From Lamellibrachia satsuma (taxonomy: Eukaryota > Annelida > Polychaeta > Sabellida > Siboglinidae): 64,000 nucleotides of DNA. Made by a program: the position numbers and the translations under genes. Shown in pieces: positions 10,780 through 24,311 of this stretch. The notes beneath the pieces are model-generated. The model had not been told where the DNA came from. It made no database searches and saw only the letters and a program-made list of their open reading frames with translations. The first letter of the stretch is position 1; every line of letters starts with the position of its first letter. The DNA is taken from the NCBI GenBank assembly GCA_033239005.1, contig BSQZ01000098.1:1243501-1307500 (forward strand), given 5' to 3'.

Positions 10780-11311
10780 TCCTGTCAAGGGATGAAGGTG
10801 AAGTTGATTTGTTCTTGGACTAGGACTCGAAGTAAACCCATATCTAAAAGCTTTGCTGTTTGGCTGCTGCTCGCAGTTGATGCTCAAACCTTGTTTCTCG
10901 AATGGATGACCAATAACATGATTCATAAATCATCGGTTTAAAGCAGTGCCACAAGGATATTGAATGCTTCGTGTTTGCGACATATTTCTATGCAGACTTC
11001 CTCCTGATTTTTAAGTTATTTTGCTGATTTGTTTTCATGAATTCATTCTGCCTTAATTTTCACGAATACAGCAAAATGTTGTAATAATAAAAATATAATG
11101 TGTGGTGTCGACAGCAATTGAGATGATTATGTTGATGGTGTTAATACACAATACCATCTCGTCTGAATAGAACATAAAATGGAGATATAATAGATAGTTG
11201 TAATATTGTTTCAAATCAGCAGTCGTAACATGAGGCTAGCCGGAGGAAACCACACTAAACACACTAAATATTGTTTTAATTAAACAAACGAATTTAGTAG
11301 ACAGGTCCCAT
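10780..11311. other. Unassigned end of unit 1
   Basis: AT-rich sequence containing a conserved run (aacatgaggctagccggagg) and ending in the array junction. No gene, RNA or repeat family was recognised. The same stretch closes units 2 and 3. Confidence 0.4.
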
Positions 11312-11636
11312 GAACGTTGTTCACGATACTTTTCTATTTCTGTCTGTCATGCAAAATGCTTACAAGGTCGGTAGATGCTATGAAGAATTCAGGCCGAAAT
11401 AGTAAGGTAAGCATGCTCATCCTGGTATTTTCTAATAACTAAACACAAGCCTCAAAAAAATTAAGACCGTGCTATCTCGAACGTTCTATGGGACGATCTC
11501 CGTCAGTTTATCAGACAGTGTAATTTCTCCGCTTCTTTTAAAGTAGTCTTTAATGCAAACTTTTATTCAAAACTGCATCCATGCATATGTTGTAATGTAA
11601 AGCACTATGAAAAAACCAAAGGACTGTTGTTGCATA

Positions 11637-11763
11637 TATTATAAATGTGGTTGTCGTGGTGTTGGTTGTAGTTGAGGAAATATAGGGTGTGTTTGTGTTG
11701 GTTGTGGTGTTATAAGGGTTGGAGTTGGTAACTTTGGTGAAGGTGTTGGTAATGGTGTTGGTG
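11637..11763 (-). CDS. Possible Pro/Thr-rich terminal exon, unit 2
   Basis: Counterpart of 327-453, with the same Pro/Thr/Gln-rich frame and stop and a few substitutions. The interpretation is equally uncertain. Confidence 0.22.
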
Positions 11764-12778
11764 GTCTTTGAATAACCGCAATTGTAGTATTACTGGTAGA
11801 AAGGAAGATATATTAATATTATCATTACATATAGTAGAAATCATGCAGAACTAGAGCTAACACTTGTGGAAGCAAATGTAGAAGACGGGCTAACCGCGGT
11901 AGTAACTTGCGATTTATTGTGACAATATGGATGGTCAACACGCCAAACATGTAATGTGTATGTGTGGATAATGTGGACGGAGTCACATAGTTGTGGGGAT
12001 TTTCCTCGTGATTTCCTCAGCACTATTTATTTAAGATCCACAAGTAATATTCTCTACAGGATCAATATATATTTAACTTGTCACATTTGAGACGTGTACA
12101 TGAGCTTTGTATTTTATACACGTTACAAGTTCGGCGGGTTGAACCTCGCAAATGTTGAAGCATTATTCCAACATACTAATTAGGTGTGGAAAAAGGATAC
12201 TATTTTAAATCATACGGTCACTGTTGATTCGTGTTTAGTATATTTGTGAGTCACACTCAGAGTTGCGTTAACGAAGTTTCTCTTCGGATACTGCCCACTT
12301 ATTTCCTCGATAACTTCAAGACACAGAACATTCATTGCAAAGCAGAAGTTTTATTGTAGCATTATATTCACATAATCGTTGTGGTCACAAACGAATGTGT
12401 AGACATGTGTTCCGAAGAATCATCCATCCGCACTTGCTCGCGTGTTCCAGTTGTCTTCGAAGACCAGTGAACGCCACTGCAAAACGGTGAAAAAAGTTGT
12501 GTAATTAAAATCATTATTGTCCATAAAAATAATTTTACGATACAAAATGTTTATAATTATTTTTATAACGGTTCAAACTACAATCATATGTTTGCTATCA
12601 CCTTGAACAATATAACTGCCACGGCACAAAATATCAAATCATGAATCGTTGCCCTTCTCAAGGAAACATTGGTTACGGCATATGTGCATGTATTCACACA
12701 TTAAATAGTGTGAGAACTACGTTTTTGATAAGAAAGATAACATCGGACGCAGCACCTTCAATTTCCTTTCGCTGCTCT

Positions 12779-14180
12779 TTAATAGCGCGAGCCACAGCAG
12801 TTGTTGCACGAGCTGACACAACGACGGCGTCTGCAGTCGTAGTAACGTCTGTACCAGGGGCATCGCTTGTAGCGAAGGGGACGTCCGTACTTGCACATAA
12901 CGTAGCTGCCGCAACCGTTGCACACGGTCGACTGCCAGCCCGAGTACTTCTCACAGTAATTCTCTCTGCAGCCTGTGGCAAAGGTTACGTATCCATGTTA
13001 CGTATAGTGTCACTGTATTCAATCGGAACATAAAGAAACCCGCATATGATTAATTATTTCCATAAAAGTAATCAATAAATAATGTAATTAAGTATTCTTA
13101 AAATAATATGTCGTGTAGTACAACATCACGTGGAGTCAATGTAAGCAGTAATGCTACTACTAGGCTTTTCCGTTTTTCAATAATCAAAACGTTAAAGTCA
13201 GTATAGTTATGGTGCATTACCATTCGGTTGTACCAATTGTGTATAAGGTTTCTCACCCTGCGATAACGAACATGAACAGTATTACGTTAATGTGAATAAT
13301 GATGTAGATACGCACCGCAACGACCACGACCAGGATAGAAGGATTGATTATTTCCACAAGAGTGGTAGGACATAGCGCCACGGTTGCATTCGTAGTAGTA
13401 ACGACCAACGAAGTATGACGATGAGTAGGAGTGCATGTTTCGGGAGTATGCGCAGCGATCATTGCACATTCCTTGAAAACAAAACATAACATATTATAGT
13501 ACATAATGTAATTTTTTTGAAGTATTGATTTGATAAGGAATTGAAGTTTACAAGTAAGAATAGCATTGATACAGGTTTGTGTATATAACATAATTTTTAT
13601 AATGCAATTTTTATGATATGAAAATAATACGCATATGTCAGTGTTTGTCTTAATAGAAAATTGTAGACGATGTGTACATTTATATACAAATATTGCAATA
13701 TTTTAGACCAACTGTTAAATGCCTCACCATAGCACGATTGTTTCGAGAGAAAAACAGACATTCGAACTACCAAATTAATTAAAGACGAAGTAATCGATAC
13801 ACATACCACAGCTTCCAGAAACAGTTACGCATTGGTTCGTAGGGCAACGGCCATACTGTACTCTCCTGTTTTGACAGTAGTAGTAGTAGGGCATCGGCTT
13901 TGACAGGGATGGGTAGAAGAAGTTGGAACGACGATTGTTGCAGCAATCGTAGTTGAAGCCATTATAGCAGCCATCGTAGTTCGCTGAAAAGAGAAACATG
14001 TGGTAATTGTTAGATTAACTTTTTATATAAAATTCCCGCAATGCATCAATGAATGCTCGCACAGGTATATACGTTCACATGTACGTACACACAAACAAAT
14101 TGACATATTCGTAATCATATCATACCTTCAGCTGCATATATCGCAACAAGCACCAACAATGCAACGAAAAACTTCGCCAT
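12779..14180 (-). CDS. Secreted Tyr/Cys-rich three-module protein, copy 2
   Basis: Exons: 14180-14126, 13983-13807, 13471-13316 and 12972-12779, with all splice sites and phase 1 junctions intact, encoding 193 residues. Compared with copy 1 the signal peptide and modules 1 and 2 appear identical. In the basic module 3 one His becomes Tyr (RRYYD instead of RRHYD). Introns differ only by scattered substitutions. The open frame, intact splicing and conserved cysteines suggest it is functional. The function is not established; the modules resemble the core spacing of CBM14 chitin-binding domains. Confidence 0.8.
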
Positions 14181-14736
14181 GACGTCTGGTTTTCTTCTGA
14201 AACACATAGGGATGTTATACGATATTACTATTTCGTTGTTACTCTTATTCAGCTCTCGTTATTATGAATAATGCAATATTAGGGAAATGGGTAGGATACC
14301 GTTTGCAAACATTGCCATCGAAAGCATTAGACTCCATGGCATATGGGCAAGATAGACAATAGAGACATCAATCAACATTTTGTGAACAATGTGTAGCTCA
14401 CACTGTTCAACTAGCTGTCAGTTATAGGGTTTAAGATATTGTCACAACTCGCTAATTACATAATAAGTAAATAACTTATTATTGCAAGTGCGCACTGTTC
14501 TGTTGAAAAAGTATACATCGAGCTTTTAATTCTGCTATATTATATAATGTTGAAAAAAATATGTCTAAGAAATATATAATTCTTTTGTCTCCTCTCCATG
14601 TCCTCATACGCAATGAATTTGATGTTGTACCATTTTATTTGTTCCATATTCAGTTTTCAGTTCTGGAATGAGTTTATTTTTTACTATATGTATGTTTATT
14701 CTTGACGGTTATCTATGTCTTGATGGCGTTACATAG

Positions 14737-15179
<443 letters not shown>

Positions 15180-15752
15180 TTACATTGAACGACATTTTGT
15201 ATCACATGTATATGTCGCTGCTGGCTCGGTCACTTGCATCTAAGACATCCATGATATTAACATATGTATTTGGCTACAACAATAATACCAGCAACTGTTA
15301 TACTTTAACGTGAACAGAAGGCAACATGTAACATTACACGTTCAAACGTTCTCGTTTAGTTCAGGCGGAATTATTTTTTCCTAAATTAAAATACTGCGCT
15401 AACAATGTGCGCCTGAAACATGCAGTGAATGTTATGATGCGTTGCGTAAACATTGCATATATATTTCAAATGTTATCAAAAATCTTCGCGCACGTTTCCT
15501 GAAAATGGGACAATATCTACTAAGACCCGAAATGGCAATATTTATTTACTATTACGCTTCCCTTTGTGTTATAGTGAGACAGTAAAAGGAGACATTTGTT
15601 AACGTCACATACGACTACGTATAACACATGTGTTATTGAACAATACGATATTAAAATATCATTAAGGTGTAAAAAAATCGAATCTAGAAAACAGGTAGTT
15701 ACAAGATCCGTTCATTACTGTATAAACGGAACAAACGAAACGTTTTACTTAC

Positions 15753-15821
15753 CGAGCAGACAACAGATCTTCCTATGAAGCCAATGGTGCTCAAGTCTGC
15801 CAATGTCTCTCAATATATACA
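15753..15821 (-). promoter_or_regulatory. TATA promoter and non-coding exon 1, unit 2
   Basis: TATATATT on the minus strand at 15819-15812, with the leader ending in CTCG|GTAAGTA at 15753. It is identical in design to unit 1 and would drive copy 2 of the Cys-rich gene through an intron holding the duplicated CA tract. Confidence 0.55.
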
Positions 15822-17582
15822 CAACTGTGCCTGAATCAACTATGCATCTTCACACGTCATAGCCGTTTTTAGGAAGTGCTTCCAGTCTTCACGGATCAGA
15901 ATACAAAGGGGTGTCTGGGTTGCATATACCAAACTTCCGTAACATGAAACTTTGGTATTAGTTAACTTTCCTACACAACTTTCCATCAGCCAGCCTTCCC
16001 CTTAACTATAATCATGTGAACGGAATTGAGTCGGGTTGGTTTAACAAATGAACTAACCGCACACACCTGTTCCACCTCAATTCCTACTTTCTTAGATTGT
16101 CATGATGACTCGGAGAGAAAACGTAATTTATCATGTCTAATGGCTTTGTTTGGTGAAAACTTACATTTCTCATGTTTCTCGCTCTGACGTATGTCTACTT
16201 TTTATTGATGACATCAATATCACTTGAAGCCCCTTGTGTCTGCAATCTCGTAATTAACGTCGGTAAACTTCAACGAATGGAAAACAAAGACTACGGTCGG
16301 CGGTCGCACAGACGACGTCATACCTTAGACTTCGTGTTCTTACATATGATAGTGAAGCACGCAAACTGGGATAGTCTGCGCGAAAAAATGTCCAATGTTC
16401 ATTTCGTGGTTGAATGCTGTTTGGAAAAAAGCGTCGACAATAACATGAATTATTTTCTGCTTTCATAGATTTGCAGCATACCTCGGAAAGAACACGTAAG
16501 TCATCACGTCTTGTGGTGTACTGGGGTTAAAAACTACTTTTTAAATTAATGGTGTAATAAAAAGTTGACTTTTCGCTTAAATTTGTAGCGATGCTAGTAT
16601 GTCTTGGTGCGATTACCTCGGCACTGTGTAAATGCACAGTGAAACATGCCAACAGGGAAAGTCTGCTCTAAACAGCATGTTTTGTTCACCAGCGTTTTAT
16701 TCGATGGATCCCTTTGTGGAGTTTCTTTCCATTTAATTAATTTAATTCTTTCTCACTTTTACAATGATATATGTTTTCAAGCACGAAACTCCCCCCTTGC
16801 TTCCCGACAAGAAATGATATAATTTAATAATTTTCTCAAACATATATCAATTGTTTGAGCAAACAATTCTTGATTGAAAATTCAATGATTGGCAATAACC
16901 CTTCGCCTAGCATTGATTGAATTATCTCGCATTGTTGTCGTGTATCCATATACTACTTTTGACTATTTTGTATTGTCTTCTAAATCAGGTTAATCGATCA
17001 GCCATATTATTAATTAGAGTGGAATCATTTTTAATGCAATCGTTTGTCTTGTATTAATGTCCAATAATTGTGAAAATCTCGTTGCTTGCATGTCATTTCA
17101 TAAAGTTCGCTTCAGCCATTGTTGATCGCGCTTCTTTTTATTCAATGTCAAAAACCTGTAATATGCTATGACATTTGAATGTAAAAGCCATTTCATAAAA
17201 CTATTAGTGCAGGGACAGTTGCTGTTAGAAATACATATAATGGAAAACCAACTGGAGAAAACAGTTAGGTACATATAAAAGGTTACTAAGCGCCATGCAA
17301 TCTCATACACCCTAATGAGTTCCAAACTGTGATGTCGGTCTAATTTTGACTGATGTCATCTGTATAGCTTGAGGATTGAGGTAACGCAATCGACATTTTC
17401 AATCGACGTGTGTTTGCCGGCAACATTACAGTAGTACAATTATGAGGGCTAATGACACTGAACCTCAGACTTGTATAAAATGCGCTTCCACTGTTGCAAA
17501 GTTTTTTTGGTATGGACAAAGAGACGAGTCTTGACTTGCGCAATGATGACATGGGACTTGACCTGTTCGCATAGACAACGAC

Positions 17583-18620
17583 TTGAGACTTGATTTGAAT
17601 TTGCATGCGCCCCTATGTCTGAGGATCTGGAAAGCAAATAAATGGCCCAGAGATTGGTCTCAATCCATGATTATTCCATTCCTGGAAAGGGGAATTTTAA
17701 GACTAGTTAAAACGTATATAACAATCAGCCTCGTCAATCACCGAAGCAATATCATGCTACGAATCATCTTTAATAAGATTTTAGCAAGATTTAAAAACGG
17801 CCCAGATGGCAAGTGGACAAGGAAACCATTGGCTTATCGAGAATCCATCAGATTTCATCTACGTGTTACCCCTGTCCTGATATAAGTGTCAAACTTGTTT
17901 TTAAACATATTCCCGCTACTAGCGTTTATACAATTCGTAGATAATTTGTTGTATTTATTTATTGTCATATGTGAGAAAGAGTACTTCCTGATATCCAATC
18001 TACCCTGATACTTTATTAACTTTACCTCGTGCTCACTAGTTCTTCTATTTCTCTTGAGAGAGAAAACATATTTCTATCAATATTTTTATACACATTCAAT
18101 ATCTTTAAAACTTCAATCTGATCTCTTCTTAACCTCCTTGTCTCTAGAGTTGTTCAACCATATTCTTTCAAGCGTTCTTAATAACTAAGGTCTCTCACTT
18201 CTGGAATAATTTTAATTGCTCTCCTCTTGAATAGGCTCAAATGAAAAGCACCACACCAACTGGCCGAAGAACATGTCATAAATTAGGGCCGTAAGAAGAT
18301 GTAAGTCTGATCATATAAAATATATCTGCTTCACCAAAGACACCTGATCCACAATATCATTGATTTTAGGAATGCGATCGTCCGTATATGGCACAAAGTC
18401 TTATGACAAGTAGTGATGAACGACAACTCCGACGAACATGTGATGCAAGTTATAGAGGCAGGTTTCGACACCTCAAACAGTGTTATACTTCTAAACTACC
18501 AATTTGGAGAACTTTTCAGGAAAAATTTCTCTTCAACATATTCCGTGACGACATCATGCAGAAGAACCCCACAAGACGTCAACACCACCATGTCTATTGG
18601 TCTAAGTCGAATTAGTAATT
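17583..18620 (+). pseudogene. Decayed non-LTR reverse transcriptase, unit 2
   Basis: Counterpart of 6060-7100. The first frame is longer here (to 17885) because a stop present in unit 1 is absent. It shares the deletion of about 34 bp in the second part with unit 1, and contains the same nested minus-strand LINE tail (about 17868-18236). Confidence 0.75.
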
Positions 18621-19151
18621 TTCATTTTCTGAAAGCTATTACCTTCATGACAAGCAGCGAGAATGAACGTCAAGCACCTTCTCAAAATTGCATATATTAA
18701 TTAGTTGTGGACTCGATCGACAGAAAACTGTGTTGTATTGTAAAGCGCTTTGAAAAGGCTAAAATAACTGAAACAGCACTATACAAGACTTCAACATTAT
18801 TGTTATTAATTGTAATATGTTCACTGGAAAGTTTCCATAGTTGTGTGTCTTTTACGGCAGACTTGTTATTAATTATTTTACTGTCCATGTGGTCACCACG
18901 CCCAGCCGCCTATGGCTGGGCCACACAGAGGCTTTTGTGCGGCTTGTATTCAACGCTAGGACAAAGTCAGACACGCCATACGCCGGCAGAAGTTTCTTGG
19001 CAATGTTCACACAAGGAATGTGGCATGGATAACGACAACATCGGCCGGGGAAAGGAATAAATATATACTATGCAGCATTAACTATCGTAACTATACTTTA
19101 TTATTTATTATAAAACGAGTACTTGCGTTGTGATCACTGAGGCGTTGTTGT

Positions 19152-19294
19152 CTATGATTTAGCGGTGGTATATATAGGTGTTGGTTGTGGAGGTTTTGGT
19201 TGTGATGGTGGACGTTGTGGTGTTACAGTTGTTGTTTGTGGTACCTTTGTCAGTGATGATGGTGTTGGTAAGGATTTTGGTGGAGATTTTGTAA
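19152..19294 (-). CDS. Possible Pro/Thr-rich terminal exon 2, unit 2
   Basis: Counterpart of 7637-7773. One T fewer in the T-run near 19195 keeps the Pro-rich frame to the end (QPKPPQPTPIYTTAKS, then stop). Unit 4 also keeps Pro-rich sequence here, which suggests this frame is the ancestral one. Confidence 0.32.
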
Positions 19295-19697
19295 CTGTAA
19301 TAGCAGTAATATATGTATTAAATAATTCATCACGTTTTATGGCGTAGTGGTTTGAAAAATTGCATTTCACTTTACAGGTGTAATTAAAAAGGGACTTCTC
19401 GCATGCATTTGTAGCGATGCTAGTATGTCTTGCAACGATTACTGCGGTACTGTCTCAGTGCATTCATCGACAAAGTAATTGTGTAAGGTTTGTTTGACAA
19501 AGTAAATAATCGCACACACACGATCCACCTCATGTTGTGATTTCTTAGATTGTCACGCTAACTCGGAGAGAACAAATAATTCATCACCTCTTATGGTGTA
19601 CAGGTTAAAAAACGACATTTCAACTTGGCGGTGTAATTAATATTGTGTCTTGCCGCGTACATTTGCAGCGAAGCTGGGATATCAATGATTAAACTTT

Positions 19698-20459
19698 CCT
19701 TGAGCGGGCGTACTGCGAAGGGTAATATCGATGGTAGATCTTCCTGCTCTGAACCCGCACTGGGATTCTGGGTAGACACGTGAGGCAAGTTTCTGAAGTC
19801 TGATTAGCAGGACCCGAGCGAAGGCCTTCCCCACAATGTTCAATAATGATATGGCCGTATAGTTGTTGCAGTCACTGTGGTCGCTTTTGTTTTTGTACAA
19901 GGTGACTATTGTAGCATCCCGCATTTCTTGTTCCTTCATTCCAGCAGAGACAGAGCAGTTGATGCAGGTGCTGTAGTAAGGCGGGCTTGGCACACTTGAT
20001 CACTTCTGGCGGTATGCTGTCGCATCCTGGTGCCTTGCCGCAAGAGAGGGAGTCAATAGCTTTGCTCAGGTCCTCGACTGTGGGCTCGTTGTCCAGCTCC
20101 TCCATCATAGGCAAGTCCCTGGTGGCGTTGAGAGCAGCATTAGTAACGACTGTTTCTCGGGAGTACAGTTCTGGATAATGATCAACCCATCGTCCATCTG
20201 TTGATCCCGGTCTGTGAGCATCTCTCCTGGTGTGGATTTCAGTGGAGCCATCTCTCCTGATGTGGATTTCAGTAGAGTCATCTTCCTAACAATGGGGCCA
20301 ACAGCTATTTTGATGCCATCGTACACGCCGTATACGTTTCCACAGTCGACTGAGCTTTGAATACTCTTGAACAGTTTCAGCCAGTAGTCATTTGCACAGC
20401 GTCTTGCTGCGCGTTGTGCGATGCTCCGTGCAGATCTGAGAGCCGACAGTGTTTTCTAG
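19698..20459 (-). pseudogene. Internal LINE fragment, unit 2
   Basis: Counterpart of 8177-8939, with the same truncation points and the same broken frames. It has one additional stop near the 5' (right) end (ttttctagc). Confidence 0.85.
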
Positions 20460-21863
20460 CTTGCTATTATACAGGTGCACAATTGTGGGCATTCTTTTAA
20501 AATACGTCGTTATTTTGTTAGTTTTAATATTTTTAGAAACTATTAATAGTCAATGAATTAATTGTATAATATTATACAAATGTACCTGTTCGCTTTGATT
20601 AATTATATCTGAAAGAGAGCGCAGAGGTGTATGGCTTGCTTAAGTATTGATTAGGTCCAAACCAGCATGGCCTGCCTACTTGGTATTTCGCTGTAACAAG
20701 GTATCTAATTAAATTACATAATGCACCAAGAAATATTATGACGTGATGACATAGCAACGTTAGCAATCTTTGGTTGGGAACTATCCGGGGATTAATTTAT
20801 GTTTGTACTATTCCATACAATATGTCAAACCGTTTACGTCAACACATTATTCAAATAAAATTAGTCAAAAAACACAAATTGCCAACCATCCTCCTTTGTC
20901 CATATTTATCTTCGTCTTAACGTAAACCATAGTTCAATCTTATCATCTCTCGATTTTTCAGAAATCATGATTAGGAAGATTGGATTTCTCGTGTTATGCA
21001 ATATGTTGCCTTGTTTTCTCAGCTCGCATTAGTTAACGTCCGTCCAATGTTAAAATATCGCGGTGCGTGGGTCTTCACTTTCAGCCTCGTGTAGCCAGTT
21101 TTCATAATTCGTCCTTGGTATATCTGACGACAACTTCAACATAAGTTTGACGTCTGCTGTTATTTTTTTTTTAATACAGCTCTATGTACTTGGAAAAATA
21201 TTCTCAATTTCATTCCGCCTATTTCTCGCTGTGACGTATGTCTACTTTTTATTGATGACATCGATATCGCTTGAAGATCATTGTGTCTGCAACCTAGTAA
21301 TTGACGACGTTATAATTCAACAAAGACTTCGGACTTCGGTTGCACAGCCGACGTCATAGCTTAGACTTCGTATTCTTAACATATGACAGTGGAGCACGCA
21401 AGTGTCAGTGTTTGCGAGTCATTTCAACATGCTCGCTGTAGCCCGTGTTCATGCTGCTTTTTTCTTACTAAATATCCAAACCCTCAATATGCTATGACAT
21501 TTGAATGTAAAAGTCATTTCACAAAACATATAGTAGAGGAAGAGTTGCATTTAGAAATATATATAATTGTATCACGCGAAAATTTGGCGCAAAAGACGAT
21601 ATCTTGATGATGAAACATGCATCCAATGACATCTTTCTAGTTCCCAGCTGTAAAGTCGGTCTAGTTTTTACTGATGTCATTAGCATCGCTTGACTCTCCT
21701 TGTTTCGTAATTGAAGACCTTCAACGTCAACGAATGTAAAAACACAAACTTCGGACAATGCTAACGTTATCGATGTTACAGCTGAGGGTTGGTTCTGTGA
21801 AAGAATGGCAGAGAATCACGCAATCTTTGAAAGCCCGCGCAAAAACGAACAAGAAGAGAGACA

Positions 21864-22311
21864 TCAATCGTCGAACCATGCGTAATCGCTACAGAGCACT
21901 CGCTGTATCCATCGTCCCCTCCAGATAGGAGAGCTGACTCTGAAAGTAGAGACAGAAAGATGCGTACAACTATTTGAAACGAAATACTGCTGCAGACCAC
22001 TGCGAATTTCATATACTGGACACAAAACATACGAATATTTGAGATAACTTGTCAATTCCCTTCCTAGAAAGCAAGGACCCGTGTTAGCATCGATGAAACA
22101 TCGAAAGCTCTCCTGATTTAGCCAGTCAATCGAAACAATAACATTCGAGAAAACCATGCACACTGGAGGGAAAGAGAAGAAGGGGCCGCCATATAGAGAA
22201 CTGTCTAGATAACATACAAGAATTGACACATCGAGAACTAGCGACCCTGCTACGCACAGCAGAGGCCATGCAACGCTGGCGATGACTGTGTGTGAATGAG
22301 ACACCTACCAC
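21864..22311 (-). CDS. Membrane ORF, weakly XK-related-like, full-length form, unit 2
   Basis: This is the longest form of the ORF, about 146 codons. It has two hydrophobic segments, then a polar stretch with CFLGRELTSYLKYSYV that recalls the Leu-Gly-x-x-x-Arg-Tyr-like part of XK-related proteins. The resemblance is by eye and weak. The reading frame opens at a non-ATG codon, so an upstream exon would be needed. An acceptor-like ctactttcag inside it (about 21952) could begin another exon in a different frame. Confidence 0.28.
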
Positions 22312-24311
22312 CGTCCTGTCAAGGGATGAAGGTGAAGTTGATTTGTTCTTGGACTAGGACTCGAAGTAAACCCATATCTAAAAGCTTTGCTGTTTGGCTG
22401 CTGCTCGCAGTTGATGCACAACCCTTGTTTCTCGAATAGATGACCAATAACATGATTCATAAATCATCGGTTTAAAGCAGTGCCACAAGGATACTGAATG
22501 CTTCGTGTTTGCCACATATTTCTATGCAGACTTCCTACTGATTTTTAAGTTATTTTGCTGATTTGTTTTCATGAATTCATGCTGCCTTAATTTTCACGAA
22601 TACAGCAAAATGTTGTAATAATAAAAATATAATGTGTGGTGTCGACAGCAATTGAGATGATTATGTTGATGGTGTTAATACACAATACCATCTCGTCTGA
22701 ATAGAACATAAAATGGAGATATAATAGATAGTTGTAATATTGTTTCAAATCAGCAGTCGTAACATGAGGCTAGCCGGAGGAAACCACACTAAACACACTA
22801 AATATTGTTTTAATTAAACAAACGAATTTAGTAGACAGGTCCCATGAACGTTGTTCACGATACTTTTCTATTTCTGTCTGTCTTGCAAAATGCTTACAAG
22901 GTCGGTAGATGCTATGAAGAATTCAGGCCGAAATAGTAAGGTAAGCATGCTCATTCTGGTATTTTCTAATAACTAAACACAAGCCTCCACAAAATTAAGA
23001 CCGTGCTATCTCGAACGTTCTATGGGACGATCTCCGTCAGTTTATCAGACAGTGTAATTTCTCCGCTTCTTTTAAAATAGTCTTTAATGCAAACTTTTAT
23101 TCAAAACTGCATCCATGCATATGTTGTAATGTAAAGCACTATGAAAAAACCAAAGGACTGTTGTTGCATATATTATAAATGTGGTTGTCGTGGTGTTGGT
23201 TGTAGTTGAGGAAATATAGGGTGTGGTTGTGTTGGTTGTGGTGTTATAAGGGTTGGAGTTGGTGACTTTGGTGAAGGTGTTGGTAATGGTGTTGGTGGTC
23301 TTTGAATAACCGCAATTGTAGTATTACTGGTAGAAAGGAAGATATATTAATATTATCATTACATATAGTAGAAATCATGCAGAACTAGAGCTAACACTTG
23401 TGGAAGCAAATGTAGAAGACGGGTTAACCGCGGTAGTAACTTGCGATTTATTGTGACAATATGGATGGTCAACACGCCAAACATGTAATGTGCAGGTGTG
23501 GATAATGTGGACGGAGTCACATAGTTGTGGGGATTTTCCTCGTGATTTCCTCAACACTATTTATTTATGATCCACAAGTAATATTCTCTACAGGATCGAT
23601 ATATATTTAACTTGTCACATTTGAGACGTGTACATGAGCTTTGCATTTTATACACGTTACAAGTTCGGCGGGTTGAACCTCGCAAATGTTGAAGCATTAT
23701 TCCAACATACTAATTAGGTGTGGAAAAAGGATACTATTTTAAATCATACGGTCACTGTTGATTCGTGTTTAGTATATTTGTGAGTCACACTCAGAGTTGC
23801 GTTAACGAAGTTTCTCTTCGGATACTGCCCACTTATTTCCTCGATAACTTCAAGACACAGAACATTCATTGCAAAGCAGGAGCTTTATTGTAGCATTATA
23901 TTCACATAATCGTTGTGGTCACAAACGAATGTGTAGACATGTGTTCCGAAGAATCATCCATCCGCACTTGCTCGCTTGTTCCAGTTGTCTTCGAAGACCA
24001 GTGAACGCCACTGCAAAACGGTGAAAAAAGTTGTGTAATTAAAATCATTATTGTCCATAAAAATAATTTTACGATACAAAATGTTTATAATTATTTTTAT
24101 AACGGTTCAAACTACAATCATATGTTTGTTATCACCTTGAAAATATAACTGCCACGGCACAAAATATCAAATCATGAATCGTTGCCCTTCTCAAGGAAAC
24201 ATTGGTTACGGCATATGTGCATGTATTCACACATTAAATAGTGTGAGAACTACGTTTTTGATAAGAAAGATAACATCGGACGCAGCACCTTCAATTTCCT
24301 TTCGCTGCTCT

